In this document: positions 1 to 6,808 of the stretch, one piece after another
Position numbering within the stretch: the stretch's first letter is position 1
Layout of the letters: each line of letters opens with the position of its first letter
Source: an uncultured Flavobacteriaceae bacterium
GTDB taxonomy: Bacteria; Bacteroidota; Bacteroidia; Flavobacteriales; Flavobacteriaceae
Direction: 5' to 3'
DNA: 12,461 nucleotides
Assembly: GCA_945788155.1 (NCBI GenBank)
Contig: CALZKX010000089.1
Span: 1-12,461, forward strand
Translations under genes and position numbers: made by a program
Notes under the pieces: model-generated
The model's database searches: none
Told to the model about the DNA's origin: nothing
The model's input: the letters and a program-made list of their open reading frames with translations, nothing else

Positions 1-907
1 CTGAAAAATTTCGTTGCTCCAAAATTCGTAATTCTTCTGCACGTCTAAAACTATAGCCTAATCTAATATTAAATCCTTTATCTGGAAATAATTCTGCTCC
101 TAAAATTAAATGACGGAAGGCATTATTGAAAAAGCTAAGCTGTTCTTGGGCTTGGTTTCCTTCTAAATCGCTTATAGCTCTTGCTGGGTTTGGTCTTCCT
201 ATAGGCCATTTTTGTAGATTCTCAAAGGTCATATGCCAACGCAAAGGTACATGCTCTAGAGTTTGTGACATCCCAAAATCTACTTCTAATGGTAATGGCT
301 CTCGTAATCCAGCGTAGGTAGTAATTTGGCTTCCTAAATTTCTTACAGCTAAGGCTGCATTAAAATCTAAATCCTCATTTATATATATTAAGCCTAAATC
401 TACTGCAGCTCCAAAGGAACTGTATTGTTCTAGCTTAGAAGTGATTAGTTTTAAATTTATGCCTGCATAAAAATCGGAATACCCAATTTGAGTTGCATAA
501 CCTACTGAAAGCGATGCTTCACTTCCTGAGAAACTTCCTGTGGACACACCGTTTTCATCATAACCATCAAAACTTCCATAATTAATATAAGTTATACCAC
601 CATGAATGGTTTGTGTGCGTCGGTCGATAGTATAAGCATAAGCAGCACTTCCATAACCTATGCCTCCTAAATAGCTCGTATAGTTTAAGGCTAATTGATT
701 ATCCATCTCTACATTGATGGTTGCTGGATTATAAAGTGCTTGAGTAACATCAAAATCTACATTGGTAATTACTTTTCCGCCTAAAGCTGCTTGACGTGGA
801 GAAGATATTAGGTTTAAAAATTGGTATGTAGATTCGCCTCCTACTTGAGAAAAGGAGGTTTTTATAAAAAAAACCAAAAAGCATATTGTGGTAATAGTTC
901 TTATCAT
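1..907 (-). CDS. porQ: Type IX secretion system protein PorQ (3' end cut off by window edge)
   Basis: Reading the minus strand from the ATG at 907-905 gives 302 uninterrupted codons to the left edge, so the C-terminus (probably a few dozen residues) lies outside the window. The protein opens with a signal peptide (MIRTITTICFLVFFIKTSFS, then Q). It continues with the PorQ/PorV-type barrel start: GGESTYQFLNL, SSPRQAALGGK, and QALYNPATIN near residues 23-63. Many alternating aromatic/glycine strands follow (YTSYLGGIGYGSAAY, GITYINYGSFDGY), as in FadL-like outer-membrane beta-barrels. In the type IX system PorQ is an outer-membrane member of the attachment complex with PorU, PorV and PorZ, which anchors CTD-bearing cargo at the cell surface. 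It starts 53 bp after lon on the same strand, so co-transcription with lon is plausible. I recognise the family by its motifs; no alignment was run. Confidence 0.88.
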   Translation of the reverse strand, partial: MIRTITTICFLVFFIKTSFSQVGGESTYQFLNLISSPRQAALGGKVITNVDFDVTQALYNPATINVEMDNQLALNYTSYLGGIGYGSAAYAYTIDRRTQTIHGGITYINYGSFDGYDENGVSTGSFSGSEASLSVGYATQIGYSDFYAGINLKLITSKLEQYSSFGAAVDLGLIYINEDLDFNAALAVRNLGSQITTYAGLREPLPLEVDFGMSQTLEHVPLRWHMTFENLQKWPIGRPNPARAISDLEGNQAQEQLSFFNNAFRHLILGAELFPDKGFNIRLGYSFRRAEELRILEQRNFS

Positions 908-960
908 AAAGAGGCAAAGTAACTAAATCTATCTTAAAACGATTTGCAAGATGTTTTATT

Positions 961-3411
961 TTACAATTTCTTTGCGTTCTTGACCTTTTGTTTGGTGATA
1001 GCTATATCTATGACTTCGCTCATTTCGTTAACGTAATGAAAGGTTAAACCTTTAAGATACTCTTGGTTTATTTCTTCGATATCCCGTTTGTTTTCATTAC
1101 AAAGGATAATTTCTTTAATCTTAGCGCGTTTTGCCGCTAATATTTTTTCTTTAATTCCGCCAACAGGAAGTACTTTACCACGTAAGGTAATTTCACCCGT
1201 CATTGCCAAACTCTTTTTTACTTTACACTGTGTAAACAAAGAAGCCAAGGAGGTTAACATTGTGATTCCCGCACTTGGACCATCTTTGGGTGTAGCACCT
1301 TCAGGAACATGAATATGCACATTGTAATTTTCTAACACGTCTGGGTTAATTCCAAAATTATCTGCATTTGCTTTTATATATTCCATGGCGATAGTGGCAG
1401 ATTCTTTCATTACAGTTCCTAAATTCCCAGTTATGGTTAGGGTTCCTTTTCCTCTTGATAAAATAGATTCAATATATAGTATATCGCCTCCTACTCTTGT
1501 CCAAGCTAAACCAGTAACAACGCCTGCAACTTCATTGCTTTCATATTTATCACGTTCTAATCTAGGAGGTCCTAATACTTTAATAACATCTTCATTGGAA
1601 ACCTTAATATTGTAAGCTTCTTCCATGGCAATGTTTTTTGCTGCATATCTTACCATTTTAGCTAATTGCTTTTCAAGGCTTCTTACTCCTGATTCCCTAG
1701 TATATCCTTCAACAATTTTTTCTAATTGAGGTTTGGCAATCTTTAAATGGGAGCTTTTTAAACCGTGCTCTTTAAGTTGTTTTGGTAATAAATGACGTTT
1801 TCCAATCTCAATTTTTTCTTCAATGGTATATCCTGAAACATCAATAATTTCCATTCGATCTAATAATGCTGGCTGAATATTGCTCAAGCTATTGGCAGTG
1901 GCTATAAACATTACTTTAGATAAGTCGAATCCCATTTCTAAGAAATTGTCATGAAACTCACTATTTTGTTCTGGGTCCAACACTTCCAGCATTGCTGATG
2001 ATGGATCGCCTTGATTACTATTGGATAGTTTATCAATTTCATCTAGAACGAAAACTGGATTTGATGTTCCTGCTTTTTTAAGGCTTTGAAGGATTCTTCC
2101 TGGCATGGCACCAATGTATGTTTTTCTATGTCCGCGGATTTCAGCTTCATCCCTAAGGCCTCCTAATGACATTCTCACATATTTTCTTCCCAATGCTTCG
2201 GCAACAGATTTTCCTAAAGACGTTTTTCCAACTCCTGGAGGGCCATACAAGCAAAGAATTGGAGATTTCATGTCGTTTCTAATTTTTAGAACAGCCAAAT
2301 ACTCCACGATTCTATCCTTTACTTTGTCCAACCCATAGTGATCCCTGTCTAAAATTCGTTTGGCTCTTTTTAAGTCAAATTTATCTTTACTAAACTCATT
2401 CCATGGCAAATCCAAAAAGAGATCCAAATAATTACGCTGAATTGAGTACTCCGAAACTTGAGGGTTCATCCTTTGAAGTTTCATCAACTCTTTATTAAAA
2501 TGTTCGGCGACCTCTTTATCCCAAAGTTTATCTTTAGAGCGTAAACGCATCTCTTCAATTTCTTCTTCAGACGATACACCACCTAACTCTTCTTGAATAG
2601 TTTTCATTTGTTGGTGCAGAAAATACTCGCGTTGTTGTTGGTTCATATCACTTTGAACCTTGGATTGAATATCGTTTTTAAGTTCCAATTTTTGAAGCTC
2701 AACATTCATATTCTTTAAGGTGGCAAGAGCGCGTTCCTTAAGGGCGTTAATTTCAAGAAGTTTTTGTTTTTCTTCAACTGTAAGATTCATGTTTGAAGAC
2801 ACAAAGTTGATTAAAAACGAACTGCTTTCAATGTTTTTAATAGCGAAAGTAGCTTCGGAAGGGATATTTGGACTTTGTTGAATAATTTGCAATGCTAATT
2901 CTTTAATCGAATCGATTATCGCTCTAAACTCGCTATTATCCTCAGCAGGTCGAGCCTCGGCAACTTCTTTTATAGTTGCATTAATATAGGGCTCTTCGGT
3001 AATTACTTCCCTTATTTCAAATCTCTTTTTACCCTGTATAATAATGGTTGTATTACCATCTGGCATTTTTAAGACTCTAAGTATTCTTGCAACAGTTCCT
3101 GTTTTAAAAATATCTTTTGCTGTAGGATCTTCGATATTTTCATCTTTTTGCGAAACAACACCAATAACTTTATTTCCTTTATTTGCGTCATTAATTAGTT
3201 TTATTGATTTATCTCTTCCAGCAGTAATAGGAATTACAACTCCAGGAAACAAAACCGTATTACGCAACGGTAATATTGGTAGTGTTTCTGGTAGTGCTTC
3301 ATTGTTAATTTTTGCTTCATCTTCAGGAGTCATTAAGGGAATTAATTCTGAATTCTCATCAAATTCCTGAAATGACAAACTGTCAAGACTTGTAAATTTA
3401 GACTTCGCCAT
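961..3411 (-). CDS. lon: ATP-dependent Lon protease
   Basis: This 816-residue protein is a full-length LonA-type AAA+ serine protease of the cytosol, which degrades misfolded and regulatory proteins. After a short acidic N-terminal extension usual in Flavobacteriaceae, the substrate-binding LON domain begins near residue 42 (LPILPLRNTVLFPGV). A charged coiled-coil region lies around 240-350. The AAA+ module has Walker A GPPGVGKT at 390-397 (K396) and Walker B FVLDEIDK with D457/E458. The C-terminal protease domain carries the catalytic Ser713 in PKDGPSAG and the catalytic Lys756 in GGIKEK, giving the Lon Ser-Lys dyad with the same 43-residue spacing as E. coli S679/K722. All key residues are intact. 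The ATG start matches the family N-terminus. It is transcribed divergently from the sigma-factor operon and is followed by porQ. A 7-bp inverted repeat lies 15 bp upstream of the start codon. Confidence 0.97.
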   Translation of the reverse strand: MAKSKFTSLDSLSFQEFDENSELIPLMTPEDEAKINNEALPETLPILPLRNTVLFPGVVIPITAGRDKSIKLINDANKGNKVIGVVSQKDENIEDPTAKDIFKTGTVARILRVLKMPDGNTTIIIQGKKRFEIREVITEEPYINATIKEVAEARPAEDNSEFRAIIDSIKELALQIIQQSPNIPSEATFAIKNIESSSFLINFVSSNMNLTVEEKQKLLEINALKERALATLKNMNVELQKLELKNDIQSKVQSDMNQQQREYFLHQQMKTIQEELGGVSSEEEIEEMRLRSKDKLWDKEVAEHFNKELMKLQRMNPQVSEYSIQRNYLDLFLDLPWNEFSKDKFDLKRAKRILDRDHYGLDKVKDRIVEYLAVLKIRNDMKSPILCLYGPPGVGKTSLGKSVAEALGRKYVRMSLGGLRDEAEIRGHRKTYIGAMPGRILQSLKKAGTSNPVFVLDEIDKLSNSNQGDPSSAMLEVLDPEQNSEFHDNFLEMGFDLSKVMFIATANSLSNIQPALLDRMEIIDVSGYTIEEKIEIGKRHLLPKQLKEHGLKSSHLKIAKPQLEKIVEGYTRESGVRSLEKQLAKMVRYAAKNIAMEEAYNIKVSNEDVIKVLGPPRLERDKYESNEVAGVVTGLAWTRVGGDILYIESILSRGKGTLTITGNLGTVMKESATIAMEYIKANADNFGINPDVLENYNVHIHVPEGATPKDGPSAGITMLTSLASLFTQCKVKKSLAMTGEITLRGKVLPVGGIKEKILAAKRAKIKEIILCNENKRDIEEINQEYLKGLTFHYVNEMSEVIDIAITKQKVKNAKKL

Positions 3412-3425
3412 ACTATTTTTAGGTC

Positions 3426-3454
3426 ATTCTGTCATTAAAACAGAATCTTTTTTT
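3426..3454. promoter_or_regulatory. Perfect 7-bp inverted repeat next to the lon start, T-run on plus side
   Basis: ATTCTGT (3426-3432) and ACAGAAT (3440-3446) form a perfect stem with a 7-nt loop, 15 bp upstream of the lon ATG. On the plus strand it is followed by C and a run of eight T, so it could be a weak intrinsic terminator for plus-strand transcription. On the minus strand it would form a hairpin in the lon leader or an operator for lon. The sequence does not decide between these. Confidence 0.4.
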
Positions 3455-3490
3455 TATTTCTATTAATCTATTAATTAAGCTCTATGCTCG

Positions 3491-3515
3491 AAACCCTAAT
3501 TTTTAAAGGGTTTTT
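3491..3515 (+). terminator. Hairpin AAACCCT/AGGGTTT with T-tail in the lon-sigma intergenic region
   Basis: AAACCCT (3491-3497) pairs perfectly with AGGGTTT (3507-3513) around a 9-nt AT-rich loop, and the plus strand continues in T. The shape is that of a short intrinsic terminator reading rightward, yet no gene on the plus strand precedes it. It could be an insulator against read-through, an attenuator for the sigma operon, or the end of a short unannotated transcript. Confidence 0.4.
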
Positions 3516-3542
3516 AATTACTTTACACCTGCTAATATTCAA

Positions 3543-3570
3543 TTGTTATGCCATTATAATACTAGCTTTA
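3543..3570 (+). promoter_or_regulatory. Candidate Bacteroidetes-type promoter for the sigma-factor operon
   Basis: The group's vegetative consensus is TTTG, about 19 bp, then TAnnTTTG. Here TTG (3543-3545) is followed after 17 bp by TAGCTTTA (3563-3570), one base off the -7 consensus. Transcription would begin near 3577, ahead of the first sigma-factor start candidates. The motif is weak in AT-rich DNA, and an ECF-specific promoter could be used instead. Confidence 0.28.
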
Positions 3571-3650
3571 TTAAATAAAATCAAACTTTTTTATTGCAAA
3601 CTGTAACAAAGTTTAATTACCTTAATCTTTCTTATAAACAATTTGTTTTA

Positions 3651-4211
3651 GTGTCACTACCAAACCTAAATACTGAAGCGCTTGCTAAGCTTTGCAAATC
3701 TGGAAACCAAAATGCGCAATTGGAAATTTATAACAGATATTATAAAGCCATGTACAACATAGCGTTACGGATTGTAAAAGACACTTTTGAAGCAGAAGAT
3801 ATTATGCAAGATTCCTTTTTAACAGCTTTTACAAAATTAGATGAGTTAAAAGATTTAAAAACCTTTGGTGCCTGGTTAAAACGAATTGTAATAAATAACA
3901 GTATTTATCACTACAAAAAGAGTCGTAAATACCAAAACGTTCCTTTTGACACTGTGCTTTATAAAGTTGAAGAAAATCAAAGCATTGGTAGTGATAACGA
4001 TTTTACAAACTTAAAAGTACAACAGGTGCTTAAGGTAATGAATAAGCTTAAAGATAATTATAGAATTTCATTAACCTTAAGTTTAGTTGAAGGTTACGAT
4101 TATGAAGAAATTAGTGATATCATGAATATTTCGTACGCTAATTGCAGAACAACTATATCGCGAGCCAAGGAAAATTTAAGGAAAAAATTACAGCTTGCAG
4201 CTGAGTTTTAA
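3651..4211 (+). CDS. ECF-type RNA polymerase sigma factor (sigma-70 family)
   Basis: The product (186 residues from the GTG at 3651) has the two-domain layout of extracytoplasmic-function sigma factors, which redirect RNA polymerase to a small regulon. Sigma region 2 spans about residues 24-93, with the core-binding/-10 segment EAEDIMQDSFLTAFTKL and the AWLKRIVINNSI stretch of region 2.4. Region 4 spans about 121-181, with a helix-turn-helix (YEEISDIMNISYANCRTTISRAKENL split across the two helices). The frame is also open from a TTG at 3594, adding 19 residues. I prefer GTG because the sequence after it, SLPNLNTEALAKLC, fits the usual short lead into region 2. It stands 11 bp before an anti-sigma-like gene and heads a four-gene unit, which suggests autoregulation. 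There is no C-terminal SnoaL-type extension. Confidence 0.9.
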   Translation: MSLPNLNTEALAKLCKSGNQNAQLEIYNRYYKAMYNIALRIVKDTFEAEDIMQDSFLTAFTKLDELKDLKTFGAWLKRIVINNSIYHYKKSRKYQNVPFDTVLYKVEENQSIGSDNDFTNLKVQQVLKVMNKLKDNYRISLTLSLVEGYDYEEISDIMNISYANCRTTISRAKENLRKKLQLAAEF

Positions 4212-4222
4212 AAAGATTTATT

Positions 4223-4786
4223 ATGAGTGACGATAATTTAAACACCATTTTTAAAAACGTAGAAGGACAATTTGATACTGAGGAACCAGCTATTGGACAC
4301 AAACAGCGTTTTTTAGACAAACTAAACAATCAAAATGCTGTTGTTATCGCACAGAGAAAATCAGTGTTAAGATTATGGAAACCCATACTTAGTGTTGCGG
4401 CTTCGGTTGTATTACTTTTAACAATTTCATTTGCTGTTTTAAAAAGTAATGCCTCAACAGATTTAGCTAGTATTTCACCTGAAATGGCGACAACTCAAGA
4501 CTTTCTTACTAATACAATTACAACAGAACTCGAAAAACTTAATAGCGAAGAATCACCAGAATATCAAGACTTAATTGTTGACGCCTTGTTTCAAATTAAA
4601 ATTTTGGAAGAAAACTACAAGCAATTAAAATTGGACCTCAACATAAGCGGTAAAGATGAGCGTGTTATTTACGCAATGATATCGAATTTTCAAGACAGAA
4701 TAGACCTATTACAAAATGTAGTAGAACAAATAGATGACTTAAAACAAACAAAAAACGAACAAAATGAAAACAGCACTACTTTATAA
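4223..4786 (+). CDS. Single-pass membrane protein, probable anti-sigma factor
   Basis: This is a 187-residue protein directly downstream of the ECF sigma gene. Residues 1-50 are soluble and end in a basic patch (RKSVLRLWK), which by the positive-inside rule puts the N-terminus in the cytoplasm. Residues 52-73 form one transmembrane helix (ILSVAASVVLLLTISFAVL). Residues 97-185 are predicted helical, rich in E/K/Q/L, and likely form a periplasmic coiled coil. The N-terminal motif GHKQRFLDKL resembles the short segment seen before the membrane helix in Bacteroidetes sigma-linked membrane proteins. There is no HxxxCxxC zinc anti-sigma motif. The anti-sigma role rests on position, topology and length, not on a recognised domain. 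Its last 23 bases overlap the start of the next gene, implying translational coupling. Confidence 0.72.
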   Translation: MSDDNLNTIFKNVEGQFDTEEPAIGHKQRFLDKLNNQNAVVIAQRKSVLRLWKPILSVAASVVLLLTISFAVLKSNASTDLASISPEMATTQDFLTNTITTELEKLNSEESPEYQDLIVDALFQIKILEENYKQLKLDLNISGKDERVIYAMISNFQDRIDLLQNVVEQIDDLKQTKNEQNENSTTL

Positions 4787-5846
4787 GGCTTTTATTGCTT
4801 TACTATTTATTCCATCGTTAGTATTAGCCTACAACAATGATTTAAATGGTAAACATACTAAAGAAAAAAAAGTGCATAAAGAGTTTAATGTAAACTCTGA
4901 TGCAACCTTAGAGATAGACAATAGCTATGGTAATATTGACATTGTTACTTGGAATGAAAACCGCATTGTTATTGATGTGACAATCACTACAAATGGTAAT
5001 AATCTAGAAAAAGTTGAAAAAAAATTAGATGACATTAACATTGTGTTCTCTACAACTTCAAATCGTGTCGTGGCAAAAACACACTTTTCAAAAAGTAAAT
5101 CTTTTTGGAATTGGGGAAACAGCAATGTTAGCATGAAAATCAACTACGTTGTAAAAATGCCAATGAGCAATAATGTAGAGCTTGAAAATGATTATGGCAG
5201 CATTAATTTGGATAAGCTTGAAGGTCGCGCAATTATTGATTGTGATTATGGAAAAATTACAACCAAAGAATTAATGGCAGATAACAATGTTTTGACCTTT
5301 GATTACACAAAAAACTCTTACTTCGATTATATTAAAAGCGGAACAATTAATGCAGATTACAGCAGCTATACTGTAGGTAAAACCAATGACTTAGATATAG
5401 AAACAGATTATACAAAATCGATTATTGAAATTGCAGAAGATGTTACTTATAATTGCGATTATGGTTCTTTAACTGTTGAAAAAGCAAACAATATTAAAGG
5501 TGATAGTGATTACTTAACCTTGCGTATTGGTGAGGTGTATAAAAATGTATCTGTCACTGCTGATTTTGGTTCCATGAAAATTAATAACATGACTAGTAAT
5601 GCAGGCGATGTAGGTATTGAATCAGACTACATGAAAATAACTATAGGGTATTCTTCTGGATATAATTTTGATTTCGATTTGGATTTAAGTTATGCTTCGC
5701 TTCGTGGTGATGACGACTTAGAAGTATCTAAAAGAATTGAAAAATCGAGCAGTAAAAAATATTCAGGATACCATGGCTCAAAAGGATCTGGAAATACGAT
5801 AAGCATCACATCAGATTATGGAAGTGTTACATTCAATAAAAATTAA
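4764..5846 (+). CDS. Exported Asp-aromatic repeat protein (DUF4097-like beta-solenoid)
   Basis: This 360-residue protein has an N-terminal signal peptide (MKTALLYKAFIALLFIPSLV, then LA before the mature YNND). The mature part resembles DUF4097/putative adhesin proteins: an N-terminal beta segment (EFNVNSDATLEIDNSYGNIDIVTW split around residue 50) followed by regular short strands. An Asp-Tyr or Asp-Phe pair recurs at about residues 143, 161, 180, 198, 215, 232, 249, 267, 288 and 351, spaced mostly 17-21 residues. This is the signature of stacked rungs of a right- or left-handed solenoid. No catalytic motif is visible. A cluster KSKSFWNWGN near 110-119 may be a loop. There is no T9SS C-terminal domain at the end (…SVTFNKN). 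The start overlaps the anti-sigma gene and follows an A-rich leader typical of flavobacterial starts. The specific function is unknown. Confidence 0.78.
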   Translation: MKTALLYKAFIALLFIPSLVLAYNNDLNGKHTKEKKVHKEFNVNSDATLEIDNSYGNIDIVTWNENRIVIDVTITTNGNNLEKVEKKLDDINIVFSTTSNRVVAKTHFSKSKSFWNWGNSNVSMKINYVVKMPMSNNVELENDYGSINLDKLEGRAIIDCDYGKITTKELMADNNVLTFDYTKNSYFDYIKSGTINADYSSYTVGKTNDLDIETDYTKSIIEIAEDVTYNCDYGSLTVEKANNIKGDSDYLTLRIGEVYKNVSVTADFGSMKINNMTSNAGDVGIESDYMKITIGYSSGYNFDFDLDLSYASLRGDDDLEVSKRIEKSSSKKYSGYHGSKGSGNTISITSDYGSVTFNKN

Positions 5847-5870
5847 ATAACAATCAAAAAACAAACAGAA

Positions 5871-6647
5871 ATGAAAAATTTGAAAAATTTTCACGAATAC
5901 TTAATCAGTATAAGTATGATGAGTAAAAAATCAATTTTATTATTAGCAGCCATTTTAACTGTATCAACAATAAATGCACAATGGTGGGGAGGAAAAAAAG
6001 TTAAGGGTAATGGAAAAGTAACTACCGAAACGAGAAATACTGGAGATTATCAAGGCATTAAGTGTGCAGGTTCTATGGATTATATTTTAGTTGCTGGAAC
6101 TGAAGGAAAGATAACATTAGAAGGAGAATCTAATTTATTAGAACACATCGTCACAGAAATTAAAGGCGGTAACTTAATTGTAAAAGTAGAAAAGGGAGTA
6201 AATTTAAGTCCAAGCTGGAATAAAACCATCAAGGTGACTATCCCATTTGAAGATATTAATAATGTATCTTTAGCTGGATCTGGAGACTTATGGAATGAGG
6301 ATAAAATAAAAACTAATAGTCTTGATGTGTCTTTAGCTGGATCTGGTGATGTAATCCTTAACGTGGAAACATCTTCATTAGAAGGTAGTCTAGCTGGTTC
6401 TGGAGACTTGACTTTAAAAGGCAATACAAATGATTTAAAAGTAAAAATTGCTGGCTCTGGCGATATACATGCATTTGGACTACAAGCAAATAATACAATC
6501 GCTTCTATTGCTGGCTCTGGAGATATACAAGTAGTGAGCAACAAAAGTTTAAAAGCTCGAGTTTCTGGTTCTGGAGATATCGAATATAAAGGCAACCCTG
6601 AAAAAGAAGATACTAAAGTATCAGGTTCTGGTACTATTAGCAACTAA
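5871..6647 (+). CDS. Head-GIN domain (DUF2807) exported protein with GSGD repeats
   Basis: The 258-residue product belongs to the head-GIN/DUF2807 family, putative exported beta-solenoid proteins common in Bacteroidetes. A hydrophobic signal (SILLLAAILTVSTINA before QWW) is preceded by a long N-region. Translation may start at 5871, which has an A-rich leader like that of the preceding gene, or at the in-frame ATGs at 5916/5919, which give a standard signal peptide (MSKKSILLLA). The mature domain opens with GNGKVTTETRNTGDYQGI and has seven [AS]GSG[DT] rungs at residues 135, 156, 175, 194, 214, 232 and 251, i.e. every 18-21 residues. It lies 24 bp after the Asp-aromatic repeat gene and is the last gene before a strong terminator. 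No enzyme motif is seen. A structural, adhesive or signalling role at the surface is possible but unproven. Confidence 0.87.
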   Translation: MKNLKNFHEYLISISMMSKKSILLLAAILTVSTINAQWWGGKKVKGNGKVTTETRNTGDYQGIKCAGSMDYILVAGTEGKITLEGESNLLEHIVTEIKGGNLIVKVEKGVNLSPSWNKTIKVTIPFEDINNVSLAGSGDLWNEDKIKTNSLDVSLAGSGDVILNVETSSLEGSLAGSGDLTLKGNTNDLKVKIAGSGDIHAFGLQANNTIASIAGSGDIQVVSNKSLKARVSGSGDIEYKGNPEKEDTKVSGSGTISN

Positions 6648-6663
6648 GAACAATTATTTTGCT

Positions 6664-6806
6664 AAAAAAGGGACTGTCTAAAAAGTGCCATTCTGAATAA
6701 AAAATAAGAATCTCATAATAATTAAATTGTTGATTTATTGATTATTGAGATTTTTTGACAAAGCTCAAAATGACAATAAAATCACTTTTTAGACAGCCTC
6801 TTTTTT
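6664..6806. repeat. 143-bp imperfect palindrome, MITE/REP-like, serving as bidirectional terminator
   Basis: The outer arms 6664-6687 and 6783-6806 are inverted copies matching at 22 of 24 positions (core CTGTCTAAAAAGTG). Inside them a second inverted pair is recognisable: GCCATTCTGA…AGAATCTCA on the left, and on the right the complement GTCATTTTGA…AAATCTCA. The arms therefore extend about 55-60 bp each around an AT-rich centre. The T-runs just outside each arm (TTTTTT on plus at 6801-6806; TTTTTT on minus from 6669-6664) make it a two-way intrinsic terminator between convergent genes. CATTYTGA…GAATCTCA palindromes recur in many flavobacterial genomes as far as I recall, so this may be a dispersed non-autonomous element. 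No clear target-site duplication is visible. Confidence 0.7.
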
Positions 6807-6808
6807 AT

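Noticed and set aside
126..317. 63-codon plus-strand open frame near the left edge
   Set aside because: It lies antisense within porQ, whose minus-strand frame is open for 302 codons and matches the family.
3594..3650. TTG start giving a 19-residue longer sigma factor
   Set aside because: The added residues precede the normal ECF start region and resemble translated AT-rich leader. It cannot be fully excluded, so it is kept only as an alternative.
6080..6643. 187-codon minus-strand open frame with regular SPEPA-type repeats
   Set aside because: It is the antisense shadow of the GSGD repeats in the head-GIN gene. The regularity comes from the real gene on the plus strand, which has the signal peptide and family match.
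5871..6647. GSGD repeats read as calcium-binding RTX nonapeptides
   Set aside because: RTX motifs repeat every nine residues as GGxGxDxUx. Here the period is 18-21 and the surrounding pattern is that of head-GIN/DUF2807.
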